A stretch of 64,000 nt of DNA. Origin: Undibacterium pigrum (lineage in GTDB: Bacteria; Pseudomonadota; Gammaproteobacteria; Burkholderiales; Burkholderiaceae_D). A program made the position numbers and the translations under genes. The DNA is taken from contig NZ_QJKB01000008.1 in NCBI RefSeq assembly GCF_003201815.1, positions 204,003-268,002 of the forward strand, read 5' to 3'. How positions within the stretch are numbered: the stretch's first letter is position 1; each line of letters opens with the position of its first letter. The notes below the pieces were generated by a model. The model was not told where the DNA came from and searched no databases. It saw nothing but the letters and a program-made list of their open reading frames with translations. Below, piece after piece: positions 35,784 to 45,310 of the stretch.

Positions 35784-36290
35784 ATGAAATTGATTTTTAG
35801 CACCATGCTTTTGGCTGTAGTAATGTCCGGACAGGCGCAGGCTGGGGAAGTCAAAGTTGCCTGGCAAGAGCCAGAAAAATTTACTGATATTCGGCCAGGC
35901 AGTGAACACAGGTCTGACTTTCAGGGGCGCATGATCAAGGAATTTGATTATATCTTTGCAGACCTTGCAAAGAAACTGCCTGATGGCTATCAATGGGATG
36001 TGACAGTCACAGATGTTGATCTGGCCGGTGATGTCAGGCCATTTTTCCCTACCCCCATGAATGAGATTCGTGTCATCAAGGACTTGTACTGGCCGCGTAT
36101 GAGTTTCAGCTTTGATTTGAAAGACGGGCAAGGGAAGAGTGTGGTGTCCGGCAATGAAAATCTCAGGGACATGAATTTTCTCATGCACTCCAATCTTGCT
36201 GGCAGGAACAATAGTTTCCGCTATGAAGAGCAGATGTTGCGTGACTGGTTCAAGAAGCAGCAGCGGGATAAGGTTTTTCCTGAGCGCTAA
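35784..36290 (+). CDS. DUF3016 domain-containing secreted protein
   Basis: The 168-residue protein has a signal peptide (MKLIFSTMLLAVVMSGQAQA) and a mature chain with the DUF3016 pattern: VKVAWQEPEKFTDIRP, then LPDGYQWDVTVTDVDLAG and ILRDMNF-like LRDMNFLMHSN. The domain is of unknown function and periplasmic in proteobacteria. ATG 35784 was preferred over 35763 because GAAGGTGG lies 6-13 bases upstream and the signal peptide starts there. A TATAGT at 35754-35759 would place the transcription start near 35766, which also rules out the upstream ATG. Confidence 0.85.
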   Translation: MKLIFSTMLLAVVMSGQAQAGEVKVAWQEPEKFTDIRPGSEHRSDFQGRMIKEFDYIFADLAKKLPDGYQWDVTVTDVDLAGDVRPFFPTPMNEIRVIKDLYWPRMSFSFDLKDGQGKSVVSGNENLRDMNFLMHSNLAGRNNSFRYEEQMLRDWFKKQQRDKVFPER

Positions 36291-36315
36291 TCACTTTGCT
36301 TAATGGTTTCAAGAA

Positions 36316-36345
36316 AAAAACGGACTCAGTACTGAGTCCGTTTTT
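36316..36345. terminator. Bidirectional rho-independent terminator
   Basis: The perfect 20-base palindrome CGGACTCAGTACTGAGTCCG (36321-36340) is flanked by A-run and T-run. It serves the DUF3016 gene and the convergent htpG. Confidence 0.93.
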
Positions 36346-36373
36346 CGTTTGGCAAATTTTACTTGCAGTAAAA

Positions 36374-38281
36374 TTATTTGCTGAGCAACATCTCATTCAG
36401 ACGTTTCACAAAGGCGCTAGGGTCACTCAGATTACCACCCTCGGCCAGCAAGGCCTGGTCAAACAGGATGTGTGACCAGTCATCGAACTTGTTGACTTCA
36501 TACTTGAGCTTCTGTACCAAAGGATGGTCAGGATTGACTTCCAGAATAGGCTTGGATTCAGGCGCACTTTGGCCAGCAGCCTTCAGCATGCGCGCCAGGT
36601 TGCCAGACAAATCATGCTCATCTGCGACCAGACAGGCTGGTGAATCAGTCAGACGGAAAGTCACTCGTACATCCTTGGCTTTATCAGTCAGGGCTGCTTT
36701 CATTTTCTCGACCAGGTCCTTGAACTCAGTCTGGGTTTCTTCGTGTTGTTTCTTTTCTGCTTCATCTTCCAGCTCACCCAGGTCCAGGCCACCTTTGGCG
36801 ACGGAGGCCAGTTCCTTGCCTTCGAAGTCATTCAGGAAGGACAGCATCCATTCATCAACGCGGTCAGTCAGTAACAAGACTTCCACGCCTTTCTTGCGGA
36901 AGATTTCCAGATGCGGGCTGTTCTTGGCCGTTGCATAGCTTTCTGCCGTGACATAGTAAATCTTGTCCTGGCCTTCTTTGGCGCGGCTCAGGTAATCTGC
37001 CAGTGAGACATTTTGTGCATCGCTGTCATTATGGGTAGAGGCAAAGCGCAAGAGCTTGGCAATGCGTTCCTTGTTGGCATTGTCTTCGCCCACGCCTTCT
37101 TTCAAGACCTGACCAAATTCTTTCCAGAAAGTCGCATATTTGTCTTGCTTCTCTTTTGCATCATCACCATCGGCATTTGCCAGGTCTTCCAGCATGCCCA
37201 ATACACGTTTGGTCGAGCCTTCGCGTATCGCCTTGATGTCGCGGCTTTCCTGCAAAATTTCGCGTGAGACATTCAACGGCAGGTCGTTGGAGTCTATGAC
37301 GCCTTTGACAAAGCGCAGGTAGACTGGCATCAGTTGTTCTGCATCATCCATTATGAAGACGCGTTTGACGTAGAGCTTGATGCCACCACGTTTGTTGCGG
37401 TCCCACATGTCAAACGGTGCGCGTGCCGGGATGTACAGCAATTGTGTATATTCACTGCGGCCTTCAACACGGTTATGCGTGTGGGTCAGTGGTGCGCTGT
37501 AGTCATGGGATACATGCTTGTAGAACTCATCATATTGCTCAGGCGTGATTTCAGACTTGCTGCGCGCCCACAAGGCGCTGGCCTGGTTGATGGTTTCCAG
37601 CTCATCTTTCAATACCTGTTCTTTTTTCTCTTCATCCCATTCTTCTTTCTGCATCTTGATAGGCAGGGAGATATGGTCGGAATAAGTACGGATGACGGAT
37701 TTGAGCTTCCATGCCGACAGGAACTCATCTTCACCTTCACGCAGGTGCAGGGTGATGCTCGTGCCGCGGCCTTCCTTGACGATGTCTTCTACACTGAAGT
37801 CGCCAGCACCTTCGGATTCCCAGCGTACAGCCTGGTCTGCAGGCAGACCGGCGCGACGAGTTTCTACGGTGATGCGGTCAGCAACGATAAAGCCGGAATA
37901 AAAACCAACACCAAACTGGCCTATCATGGCCGCATCTTTTTGCTGGTCGCCAGACAATTTGCCAAAGAACTCCTTGGTGCCGGATTTGGCGATCGTGCCC
38001 AGGTGTTCAATCGCATCAGCCTTGCTCATGCCTATGCCATTGTCGGCGATAGTAATGGTGCGGGCTTCCTTGTCAAAGCTGACCTGGATTTGCAACTCAG
38101 GATCGTTTTCAAACAGGCTGGCATTGTTGATGGCTTCAAAGCGCAGTTTGTCTGATGCATCAGAAGCATTCGAGATCAGTTCACGCAAAAAGATTTCCTT
38201 GTTTGAATACAGGGAGTGGATCATCAATTGCAGGAGTTGTTTGACTTCGGCCTGAAAGCCCAGGGTTTGCTTTTCTGACAT
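36374..38281 (-). CDS. htpG: Molecular chaperone HtpG (Hsp90)
   Basis: The 635-residue protein is bacterial Hsp90. The N-terminal ATP-binding GHKL domain shows [28 protein letters not shown] and [11 protein letters not shown]. The middle domain has the conserved Arg in [10 protein letters not shown], and the C-terminal dimerisation domain ends normally. Length is typical. ATG 38281 ([13 protein letters not shown]) was chosen over 38293 as the standard Hsp90 N-terminus. The gene is monocistronic. No sigma-32 promoter was recognised. Confidence 0.97.
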   Translation of the reverse strand: MSEKQTLGFQAEVKQLLQLMIHSLYSNKEIFLRELISNASDASDKLRFEAINNASLFENDPELQIQVSFDKEARTITIADNGIGMSKADAIEHLGTIAKSGTKEFFGKLSGDQQKDAAMIGQFGVGFYSGFIVADRITVETRRAGLPADQAVRWESEGAGDFSVEDIVKEGRGTSITLHLREGEDEFLSAWKLKSVIRTYSDHISLPIKMQKEEWDEEKKEQVLKDELETINQASALWARSKSEITPEQYDEFYKHVSHDYSAPLTHTHNRVEGRSEYTQLLYIPARAPFDMWDRNKRGGIKLYVKRVFIMDDAEQLMPVYLRFVKGVIDSNDLPLNVSREILQESRDIKAIREGSTKRVLGMLEDLANADGDDAKEKQDKYATFWKEFGQVLKEGVGEDNANKERIAKLLRFASTHNDSDAQNVSLADYLSRAKEGQDKIYYVTAESYATAKNSPHLEIFRKKGVEVLLLTDRVDEWMLSFLNDFEGKELASVAKGGLDLGELEDEAEKKQHEETQTEFKDLVEKMKAALTDKAKDVRVTFRLTDSPACLVADEHDLSGNLARMLKAAGQSAPESKPILEVNPDHPLVQKLKYEVNKFDDWSHILFDQALLAEGGNLSDPSAFVKRLNEMLLSK

Positions 38282-38457
38282 GGTTTTCCTCAAAGATTTT
38301 TAGTGATAATGGTAATTACTTACCTGCTGCTGTTTTTACAACATGGACCGCAGCATTGCTAGAGCAGGGAAGGTGAGGCCGCTTCGCTGGATTTCAAGAT
38401 GATTGTTTAAAAGGCATGAAAATATTATTCCTGTATCGTTCATGCTGACCGGGGAAT

Positions 38458-38491
38458 TTGTGTTTTTTGCAAAATATCACTAGACTTAAGC
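38458..38491 (+). promoter_or_regulatory. Promoter of solute-binding protein gene 1
   Basis: A -35 box TTGTGT (38458-38463) and a -10 box TAGACT (38481-38486) are spaced by 17 bases. The -10 and next bases (TAGACTTAAGC, 38481-38491) are identical to those at 52240-52250, before the second solute-binding protein gene. Confidence 0.6.
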
Positions 38492-38541
38492 AGATGACAG
38501 TGCGTTTGGACATGATGGCGTGGGACTTACGGAGTGACTTT

Positions 38542-39303
38542 ATGTTGCTTAAAGTAGTAAATTTACTCATTTCCTGTTCCCTGATAGTGCTCGCGCCACA
38601 GCTTAGCGCGGCCAATCTTTATCTGACCGAAGTTGCCCCTTTTGCCTTTGTGAAAGAAGGCAAAGGGTCTTATGACGGTATCAATGTACGTATAGCGAAT
38701 GAATTGCGCAGACGCTCAGGCGTGCCCCTGGAACTGGTGATTGTTCCCAGTTCTCGCCACTTATTGATGTTTCCGGCTGATAAGGAAGCCTATAGCATTT
38801 CCCAGTCCGAGAATTTTACTGATCACGACGGCGTTATCCTCTCTGAGGTAACACAATTCCCCATCATGGTGGTGGCACAGCGCGGCGCTGTATTGAAGAA
38901 TTATGATGACTTGATTGCCCTCGCCGCAGACCGTGGTATAGGAATGATGCGCAGGCTGAGTTACGGCACTTTTGCTCAGGACGAGCGCGTCCGGAAAGTG
39001 GAAATCAATACCCTGGAAAACGGTTTGCGTATGCTGGAGGCGGGACGCATTTCCGGTATCGTCGGTAGCCAGCCCGCTATCCTGGCAGCCGCAGAGAGGA
39101 ACTCATCCACGCATTTATTGGGACCTGGTCTGGTGATTGCCTACGGCGCTCACGTCATGCGCGTCAGGCCAGAATTTGCTGCCAGCACCCAGTCCAAAGC
39201 TTTAAGCGCGACATTACTGGCGATGAAAAATGACGGCAGCATCGCGCGCATACTCGATGATTTTTTGAAAGACCCGAAGACAGGATTGCAACCAGCAAAA
39301 TAA
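38542..39303 (+). CDS. Periplasmic solute-binding protein (SBP_bac_3-like) 1
   Basis: The product has 253 residues with a signal peptide (LLISCSLIVLAPQLSA). The mature chain has the pattern of polar amino acid-type solute-binding proteins: NLYLTEVAPFAFVKEGKGSY, then GINVRIANELRRRSGVPLEL and later lobe-2 segments (DRGIGMMRRLSYGTFA). No permease or ATPase gene is adjacent, so it may be an orphan receptor. ATG 38542 was selected because ACGGAGTGACTTT precedes it; the frame is open from 38458. A promoter with TAGACT lies 51 bases upstream. Confidence 0.82.
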   Translation: MLLKVVNLLISCSLIVLAPQLSAANLYLTEVAPFAFVKEGKGSYDGINVRIANELRRRSGVPLELVIVPSSRHLLMFPADKEAYSISQSENFTDHDGVILSEVTQFPIMVVAQRGAVLKNYDDLIALAADRGIGMMRRLSYGTFAQDERVRKVEINTLENGLRMLEAGRISGIVGSQPAILAAAERNSSTHLLGPGLVIAYGAHVMRVRPEFAASTQSKALSATLLAMKNDGSIARILDDFLKDPKTGLQPAK

Positions 39304-39363
39304 GCTGACAGTTTAGGGCCAATCTTAGTGCCAATGTCAGGCCTGTCACCTCATTTCGGGCTT

Positions 39364-39389
39364 TTGTCACATGACTATTCTGCTATAGT
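39364..39389 (+). promoter_or_regulatory. Extended -10 promoter of the TonB-dependent receptor gene
   Basis: TGCTATAGT (39381-39389) is an extended -10 element. TTGTCA (39364-39369) lies upstream with a short 14-base spacer. The predicted start of transcription is near 39396. Confidence 0.5.
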
Positions 39390-39488
39390 TGTGCGCCCTT
39401 CATAATGCACCCCGTTGTCTGCATCTGTTCGCCAAATCATCTCTGCATCTGGCGCTCAGTCATTTCCCGTTCTCGCTCATTTACTTTC

Positions 39489-41699
39489 ATGTCCACACTG
39501 GTTTCAAGTAAAAAATCTCGTCTCTCGCATTTGTCATGCCACGCATTTCTGAAACTGGGAATGCGTGGTTTAGGTAGTTCAGCTTTATTCTGGACTACTC
39601 ACCTGTATGCTGCAGATCTGCCTGCGAAAGAAAATACGACGGTGCAAACAGTGGAAATTTCCGGCCCTGGCGCAATAGCACAGAGAAAGAATGACACAGC
39701 CGCAAAAATCATTGTCAATGCGGCCGAGCTTATGCAGTATGGGGATACGCAACTATCTGCGGTATTAAAGCGTCAGCCTGGCGTGTCTGTCGTAGGCAAT
39801 GAATTGCGCATGCGTGGCCTGGGATCTGGTTATACCCAGATATTATTGAATGGCGATGCGGTAGCGCCGGGATTTTCCATAGACAGTATTGATCCTGCAT
39901 TGATAGAGCGCGTGGAAATCCTGAGGACGACGACGGCAGAATTCAGTGCGCAGGCGGTGGCCGGTACGATCAATATCATTCTCAAAAAAGGCGTGAGCAG
40001 TGCCAGGAAAGAGTTCAAGATTGGTATAGCGCATGGTGAAAATAACTGGAATCCTTCGCTCGCCTTGGAAGTCGCTGACAAGAATGCAGGTTTTTCCTAT
40101 TCGGTTACCACCACTCTGTCGAAAACTGGTTATGAAAATACGCCTCTGGTAACCGAGGGTATTTATGATGCAATGGGTGAGTTCAATATCCTGCGCTTGA
40201 GAGAGCAAAAGAATATCGCGGACGTCTGGCGTTTTGGTCTCAGTCCCAGACTGAACTGGAATCTTGAAAGTGGTGACACGCTGAGTTGGCAGAGTTTCTT
40301 TGACTACTATGCCAATTTAAACTGGGGTCGTGATCATGAACTAAACATGACGCCAGTTACTACACAATATCCGGATAATAATTATAGTGCTTCCATGCAC
40401 ACGGCAATCCTGCGTACAGACCTGAACTGGGCGCACAGAATAGATGCTGATAGCAAGCTCAATGCAAAGCTGGGCCTGAATTACAATCATCGCGAAGTAG
40501 ACTACAATTTCTTTGGTTATCCTTCGCCGCGGGACCAGGCTTTCAATCGCCATGTCGTTTCAAACGCAGCGGAAAGCAGCGTCAGCAGCAGTGGCAAATA
40601 CCTGAGCCGTTTTCGTGACGATCATAGTCTTGCGCTGGGATGGGATGCTGCCCTGACGCGGCGCACGGAAGCTCGCCTGCAATTTGACCGGCCGGCGAAT
40701 TCCAATACGGTGGGCGAGCCACTGGTGGAAGATTACAAAGCCAATGTGCGGCGCATTGCCATGTTTGCCCAGGATGAATGGGATGTGACGAACCGCCTGC
40801 AAGCCTATCTCGGCATGCGCTGGGAAGGGCTGAATACCGAAACCACAGGCCGCTTGATGGCGCCCGTACAAACCAGGTCCAGCGTCTGGAGCCCGGTCAT
40901 GCAATTATTGTGGAAACTGCCTGAGCAAGAAAAAGACCAGCTGCGTTTCGCCTTGTCCCGCACCTATAAAGCACCCACGCCGCGCAGCCTGGTGCCACGG
41001 CGCTATACGGTGAACAATGGCAATGGCCCGACAAATCCTGATTTCCAGGGTAATCCTGATCTTTTGCCTGAACTTGCATGGGGCGCTGATCTGACGTATG
41101 AATCTTATTTCGCCAAGAACAGCATGTTCAGCCTGTCAGCCTACGCCAAAAGAGTGCAGGACGTGACTGTGCAAAATCTGTATGAGCAAAACAAGGTCTG
41201 GATTACCTCACCGTATAACCACGGTACAGCCAGAGTAATGGGAATAGAGTTCGATGCAAAATTCGCTTTGCAGCATTTGCTGGCTGGAGCACCGCCGCTG
41301 GAAGTGCGGCTGAATGCAGCACGCAATTGGTCAAGACTGGACGCCATACCCGGGCCAGATAATCGTCTTACCGATCAGGTGCCGTTGACGGCTAATTTTG
41401 GCGTGGATTACAAGCGCAGTGAACAGCAATCTTTTGGCTTTAATTTTAATCTGCAGACAGGCGGCAATGTACAGGCTACGCCAGTCTTGCGTACTTACAC
41501 TGGTGTCAGTCGCAATCTTGACTTGTATGGCTTGTGGAAGCTGGAAAATAAAATGCAGTTGCGTCTGTCGATCAGCAATCTTTTACATCAGGATGTACTA
41601 CAAGGTTCTCAATATAGCGAGGTCAATGGCCGCGATGTGCGTAATACGGTAACGCCGGGTAGCATGACGATACGCCTGCAGTTTGAAAAGAGTTTATAA
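39489..41699 (+). CDS. TonB-dependent outer membrane receptor
   Basis: The product has about 736 residues from the chosen ATG at 39489 (MSTLVSSKKSRLS). After the N-terminal export region comes a plug domain (QTVEISGPGAIAQRKNDTAA, LKRQPGVSVVGNELRMRGLG, VEILRTTTAEFSAQAVAGTI) and a 22-strand beta-barrel ending in the aromatic C-terminal strand TIRLQFEKSL, with the last residues Ser-Leu. The substrate could be a siderophore, haem or another ligand; none can be named. No adjacent transport genes exist. The longer frame start at 39405 would leave almost no leader after the predicted transcription start, so it was not used. Confidence 0.9.
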   Translation: MSTLVSSKKSRLSHLSCHAFLKLGMRGLGSSALFWTTHLYAADLPAKENTTVQTVEISGPGAIAQRKNDTAAKIIVNAAELMQYGDTQLSAVLKRQPGVSVVGNELRMRGLGSGYTQILLNGDAVAPGFSIDSIDPALIERVEILRTTTAEFSAQAVAGTINIILKKGVSSARKEFKIGIAHGENNWNPSLALEVADKNAGFSYSVTTTLSKTGYENTPLVTEGIYDAMGEFNILRLREQKNIADVWRFGLSPRLNWNLESGDTLSWQSFFDYYANLNWGRDHELNMTPVTTQYPDNNYSASMHTAILRTDLNWAHRIDADSKLNAKLGLNYNHREVDYNFFGYPSPRDQAFNRHVVSNAAESSVSSSGKYLSRFRDDHSLALGWDAALTRRTEARLQFDRPANSNTVGEPLVEDYKANVRRIAMFAQDEWDVTNRLQAYLGMRWEGLNTETTGRLMAPVQTRSSVWSPVMQLLWKLPEQEKDQLRFALSRTYKAPTPRSLVPRRYTVNNGNGPTNPDFQGNPDLLPELAWGADLTYESYFAKNSMFSLSAYAKRVQDVTVQNLYEQNKVWITSPYNHGTARVMGIEFDAKFALQHLLAGAPPLEVRLNAARNWSRLDAIPGPDNRLTDQVPLTANFGVDYKRSEQQSFGFNFNLQTGGNVQATPVLRTYTGVSRNLDLYGLWKLENKMQLRLSISNLLHQDVLQGSQYSEVNGRDVRNTVTPGSMTIRLQFEKSL

Positions 41700-41701
41700 A
41701 A

Positions 41702-41725
41702 AAATGGGAGAAACATCTCCCATTT
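41702..41725. terminator. Rho-independent terminator between the TonB receptor and hypothetical genes
   Basis: AAATGGGAGA (41702-41711) pairs with TCTCCCATTT (41716-41725) around AACA. It is suited to both convergent genes. Confidence 0.85.
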
Positions 41726-41744
41726 ATAACTCTCTATTTGCTTA

Positions 41745-42371
41745 TTATTTGGCACCCACACCCTTGAATTTTTCCGGATCAAAATCAGCTATGTCGATTT
41801 TGCCAAAATGTTTGGGTGGGGTGAAAATCTTTTCTTTGACCTTGTCTGGCACAAATGCCATAAAGGATGATTCAGACACTTTGACTAATTGCCAGGTATC
41901 GTCTTTCTTCGAGTAATTGAATTGATAGGTGTTGGCCCAGCGCCAGTTGCTGCCACCGTAGTGCGAGACTGAAAAGGTCTTTTTTCCTGCTGTTAAATCA
42001 GAAAACGGATCGCCAAATACACCGCCACAGCCCGAGCAAAAAACGACTTTGTCATTGGCCTTGACGAGTTTCAGTTTGCCATCTGCCTGGCGTATGGCGA
42101 TATGCAAAGGCCGTTGTCCATGATCTATGGGATCATCATCAGGATGTTTCTTTTGTTTTTCCAGAATGAAAACATAATCAGGTTTGTCATCGCCATTCAA
42201 GTCTGCTATTTCATAGGCCAGCAACTTGGTGTTGGGCAAAATGAAGGGACGTAATTCTGCTGGTATGTCTTTGCTTTCCACATAATCAGTCGCCATGCTG
42301 ATTGCCGGGATCAGAGCAAGACTAAAAATAGTGGCAAATTTGCCGTGCATTAAATTAAATTTTTTAAACAT
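41745..42371 (-). CDS. Secreted protein with EF-hand/FG-GAP-like loop, function unknown
   Basis: The 208-residue protein has a signal peptide (MFKKFNLMHGKFATIFSLAL and the Ala/Met stretch after it). A DLNGDDKPDY motif resembles calcium-binding loops of FG-GAP and dockerin-like repeats. A later FCSGCGG motif holds two cysteines, near VFGDPFSDLTAGKKTF and NWRWANTYQFNYSKK, so the fold looks like a single beta-sheet domain. It is unlikely to be an enzyme. ATG 42371 was preferred because GGAAAGAAAT lies directly upstream on the minus strand. It follows cysS after that gene's terminator. Confidence 0.78.
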   Translation of the reverse strand: MFKKFNLMHGKFATIFSLALIPAISMATDYVESKDIPAELRPFILPNTKLLAYEIADLNGDDKPDYVFILEKQKKHPDDDPIDHGQRPLHIAIRQADGKLKLVKANDKVVFCSGCGGVFGDPFSDLTAGKKTFSVSHYGGSNWRWANTYQFNYSKKDDTWQLVKVSESSFMAFVPDKVKEKIFTPPKHFGKIDIADFDPEKFKGVGAK

Positions 42372-42398
42372 ATTTCTTTCCTTTGCCTTCACCAAATA

Positions 42399-42430
42399 AA
42401 ACAGGGGGAAACGCTAGTCTCCCCCTGTTT
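42399..42430 (-). terminator. Rho-independent terminator of cysS
   Basis: ACAGGGGG (42401-42408) pairs with CCCCCTGT (42421-42428). On the minus strand it is followed by T residues. It lies 16 bases after the cysS stop. Confidence 0.85.
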
Positions 42431-42445
42431 TTTTATACCTGATGA

Positions 42446-43819
42446 TTATAGTGCTTTGATCTGCATGCCATCGGCTTTATCCTCGACTTCATAACCTAGC
42501 GCGTGTAACTCTCCACGCAAGCGGTCTGCCTCGGCCCAGTTCCTGGCTTTGCGTGCAGCCTGACGCTGTTCGGCCAGACTTTGCACTTCTGCCGGAATAG
42601 CCAGTACAGCAGGCTGCCATTGCGCCAGACCCAGGCCAAATACCTTGTCGAATTCTGTCAGCGTGGCTTTTTTGTCGGCATCAGACAAATCGGCTTTCAG
42701 CATTTCCCAGACCAGTGCCAGGGCACGCGGTACGTTCAGGTCTTCATTGATGAAGCAAGTGAATTTCTCGCGGTATTCGACACTGACACTGCCACCTGTT
42801 GGCCAGGCATGATAAGTCTCGCGCAGGCGTTGCAATGCAGTCTGCGCCGACAACAGGGCTTCAAAGCTGAACTGCATCTGGCTGCGGTAATGCGCAGTCA
42901 GGCACAGGTAACGATATGCCAGCGGATCAATATTCTGATCGAGCAAAGTTTGCAGGCGCAGGAATTCACCCGTCGATTTGGACATCTTGCCAGAATCGAT
43001 TTGCAGGAAATAACCATGCATCCAGAAGTTGGCCAGACGGGTACCATGGCAAGCCTGGTTTTGCGCAATCTCATTGCTATGGTGGATGGCGATATGGTCT
43101 TCACCGCCGCAATGGATATCAAACCAGGGAGTCAGGTATTTGGCCGACATGGCAGAGCATTCTATATGCCAGCCAGGGAAGCCACGGCCCCATGGGCTGT
43201 CCCATTCCATTTGACGGTGTTCATCTGGCGGGCTGAACTTCCACAGCGCGAAGTCAGTCGCATGCAGCTTTTCGCCGAGTTCAACGCGGCTGCCGGCCTT
43301 GATGGCATCACGCTTGATACGCGCCAGGAAACCGTAGTCGTCCTGTTTGCTGGTATCAAAATAAATGCCGTCACTGGTGCGGTAGGTATAACCATTTTTT
43401 TCTATGGCAGCGATGAAATCGATTTGCTCAACGATATGGTCAGTGGCCTTGCACCAGATGGCTGGTTCCAGGATGTGCAGCTTTTGCAAATCATCCTTGA
43501 AGGCTGTCGTGAAACGGTCAGCAATCTGCCAGGCAGATTCACCGGCTTTGCGGCTGCCTTTTTCCATCTTGTCTTCACCATCATCACCATCGGACACCAG
43601 ATGACCAACGTCAGTGATATTGATGACATGGCGCACGGTATAGCCATTCCATTCCAGGGCGCGGCGCAGCAAGTCTTCAAACAGATAAGTGCGCAGGTTG
43701 CCGATATGGGCATAGTCATATACGGTAGGTCCGCAGCAGTACAGGCCAACCCAGTCTTTGTTCAGTGGGCTGAAAGGGCGCAGGCGGCGTTCCCAGTTAT
43801 CGTAGAGAAGTATGTCCAT
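42446..43819 (-). CDS. cysS: Cysteinyl-tRNA synthetase
   Basis: The 457-residue class I synthetase charges tRNA-Cys. It has the zinc/substrate motif YCCGPTVYDYAHIGNLR (containing the HIGN form of the HIGH signature), the zinc ligands in FPGWHIECSAMS, WFDIHCGGEDHIAIHHSNEI and the KMSKS signature in DSGKMSKSTGEFLRL. Length is normal. Initiation at MDILLYDNWERR is standard. It is transcribed alone. Confidence 0.97.
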   Translation of the reverse strand: MDILLYDNWERRLRPFSPLNKDWVGLYCCGPTVYDYAHIGNLRTYLFEDLLRRALEWNGYTVRHVINITDVGHLVSDGDDGEDKMEKGSRKAGESAWQIADRFTTAFKDDLQKLHILEPAIWCKATDHIVEQIDFIAAIEKNGYTYRTSDGIYFDTSKQDDYGFLARIKRDAIKAGSRVELGEKLHATDFALWKFSPPDEHRQMEWDSPWGRGFPGWHIECSAMSAKYLTPWFDIHCGGEDHIAIHHSNEIAQNQACHGTRLANFWMHGYFLQIDSGKMSKSTGEFLRLQTLLDQNIDPLAYRYLCLTAHYRSQMQFSFEALLSAQTALQRLRETYHAWPTGGSVSVEYREKFTCFINEDLNVPRALALVWEMLKADLSDADKKATLTEFDKVFGLGLAQWQPAVLAIPAEVQSLAEQRQAARKARNWAEADRLRGELHALGYEVEDKADGMQIKAL

Positions 43820-44192
43820 TTGTTGTGAAAATAGCGAAGTATAAATTGGGTCTATGGGGATGCTGGGGTGTTACTTGAGACTGGCAGGCAGGGATCATCC
43901 CGCTGCATATGGTTCTATCAACTCAACAACAACAGGCTGAGTTAATAACTTGTATTTGCGCAGACGCAGACATGCCAGACCCAGGCGTGTCGCCTATGCA
44001 ATCTTTAACATGTTGCTTGTCGAAGTGGGGCATATAATCAAGTCTGAGCAGTTCTGTTTGTCTTTGATGGCTGAAACAAAGAAGCCTAGAGTGAGAATGT
44101 AGCATAGATATGCACTCTTGACCAAAATTGTACAGGCTGACGAGAGCTGGCTGGAGACGCCAGAGGCTGAAGAAAAATAAAACGGTGCAAAA
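43820..44192 (+). other. 373-base gap between cysS and the diguanylate cyclase gene
   Basis: No supported gene. A perfect TATAAT at 44033-44038 lies 154 bases before the cyclase ATG, but the best -35-like TTGCTT (44013-44018) is only 14 bases away, so the promoter is uncertain. A short hairpin AGGCG-TGT-CGCCT is at 43983-43995. Confidence 0.35.
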
Positions 44193-45284
44193 ATGCAAAC
44201 GAATTATAAAGATGTCAGCGAAGAGAATTATCGTTCTCACTATACCAAACAAGACCGGGCGCAAGTTCGCCGGGTAGTGCGCATCATGTTGTGGGCCTTC
44301 TTGCCGCTGTCGCTGGTAGATGTGCTATTTCATGACATGGCTATTCCCCTGGCAGTCTTGCTGCTGATACGCCTGTCTGTCTTTGCCTATTCCCTGTGGC
44401 TGGTAAAGCGCTATGAGATTGAAGAAAATGTTCCCAAACTGGACCGTTACGCCATGCACTGGCTGGTCATGGTATTGCTGACACAGTTCATCAGCAATGC
44501 CTGTTTGCCGCGTGATTATCTGGGGCATTATATGGTCGATGCCTGGTTGGTCTTGATGGCCTTCATCTCCTTGCCGCTGGCTTTACATATCTTGCGTGCA
44601 CCCTTGTTCATGTTTACGGCAGCATCCTGTTTACTGCTTTTGTATAAGCAATCAGGCACCTTTTCCCAGGCGGCCAGCGTCTTGCTGATTTTGCCAGCGG
44701 TTGCGATCACCGGTCATGCCATTGCGGCCTATGTACACAGATACAGGCGCAAGCTCCTGAGCGCAGAACAAGAGCTGGAGAGGCAGGCAAACATGGACCC
44801 GGTCACCGGTGTCGCCAACTGGAAAGAATTCATGCGTATTTCTGATGGCGAGCTGCAACGCCATCTGCGCCTGGGCAAACAATTGTCCATGCTGGTGCTG
44901 GACTTGGATGATTTCAAGCATATCAATGACACGCATGGCCCGCAGGTGGGCGATGTGATCCTGGTTGAAGTCAGCCGCCGTGTGAAACGCGCCATGCGTT
45001 CTTATGATTGCATCGCCCGTTATAGTGGTGAGGAATTTTGTGTGCTCTTGCCTGAAGCCTCGGCAGAAGATGCCAGCAAGATTGCCGACCGTACCCGCGC
45101 GACTGTTGTTGCCATGCCTATCTCTGTCTCTGGTGCCGAGATGAGAGTGAGTGCCACCGTACGTACTGCAACGCTGCGCGAAGGCGATACCGCACTGAGC
45201 CTGTTGCGCAGGGCAGGCGAGGGTTCAGGCAGGCATCAGCAAGAAATGCAGCAAGATGTTAATCTCATGCCCATGCCAGTTTGA
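44193..45284 (+). CDS. Membrane diguanylate cyclase with SGEEF active-site variant
   Basis: The 363-residue protein has about six hydrophobic segments in residues 35-185, then a coiled coil (LLSAEQELERQA) and a GGDEF domain from about 200. The GGDEF loop reads YSGEEF (Ser278). It is preceded by an I-site RxxD (RSYD), five residues before the motif. The nucleotide-binding part (DLDDFKHINDTHGPQVGDVI) is intact. The C-terminal motif, normally like ADxALYxAKxxGRN, is replaced by RRAGEGSGRHQQEMQQDVNL. Cyclic-di-GMP synthesis is therefore likely but not secure. It may act as a signalling receptor. Confidence 0.88.
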   Translation: MQTNYKDVSEENYRSHYTKQDRAQVRRVVRIMLWAFLPLSLVDVLFHDMAIPLAVLLLIRLSVFAYSLWLVKRYEIEENVPKLDRYAMHWLVMVLLTQFISNACLPRDYLGHYMVDAWLVLMAFISLPLALHILRAPLFMFTAASCLLLLYKQSGTFSQAASVLLILPAVAITGHAIAAYVHRYRRKLLSAEQELERQANMDPVTGVANWKEFMRISDGELQRHLRLGKQLSMLVLDLDDFKHINDTHGPQVGDVILVEVSRRVKRAMRSYDCIARYSGEEFCVLLPEASAEDASKIADRTRATVVAMPISVSGAEMRVSATVRTATLREGDTALSLLRRAGEGSGRHQQEMQQDVNLMPMPV

Positions 45285-45310
45285 TTGAGCAAACTGGCGG
45301 CATATATTAA

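Noticed and set aside
37334..38155. 273-codon open frame antisense to htpG
   Set aside because: Shadow ORF with no motif; the sense frame is HtpG.
42581..43828. 415-codon open frame antisense to cysS
   Set aside because: Shadow of a conserved synthetase; no domain or ribosome-binding site.
45180..45284. Frameshift explaining the odd end of the diguanylate cyclase
   Set aside because: Neither alternative frame restores the ADxALYxAKxxGRN motif, and the in-frame sequence keeps partial similarity, so it was treated as substitution.
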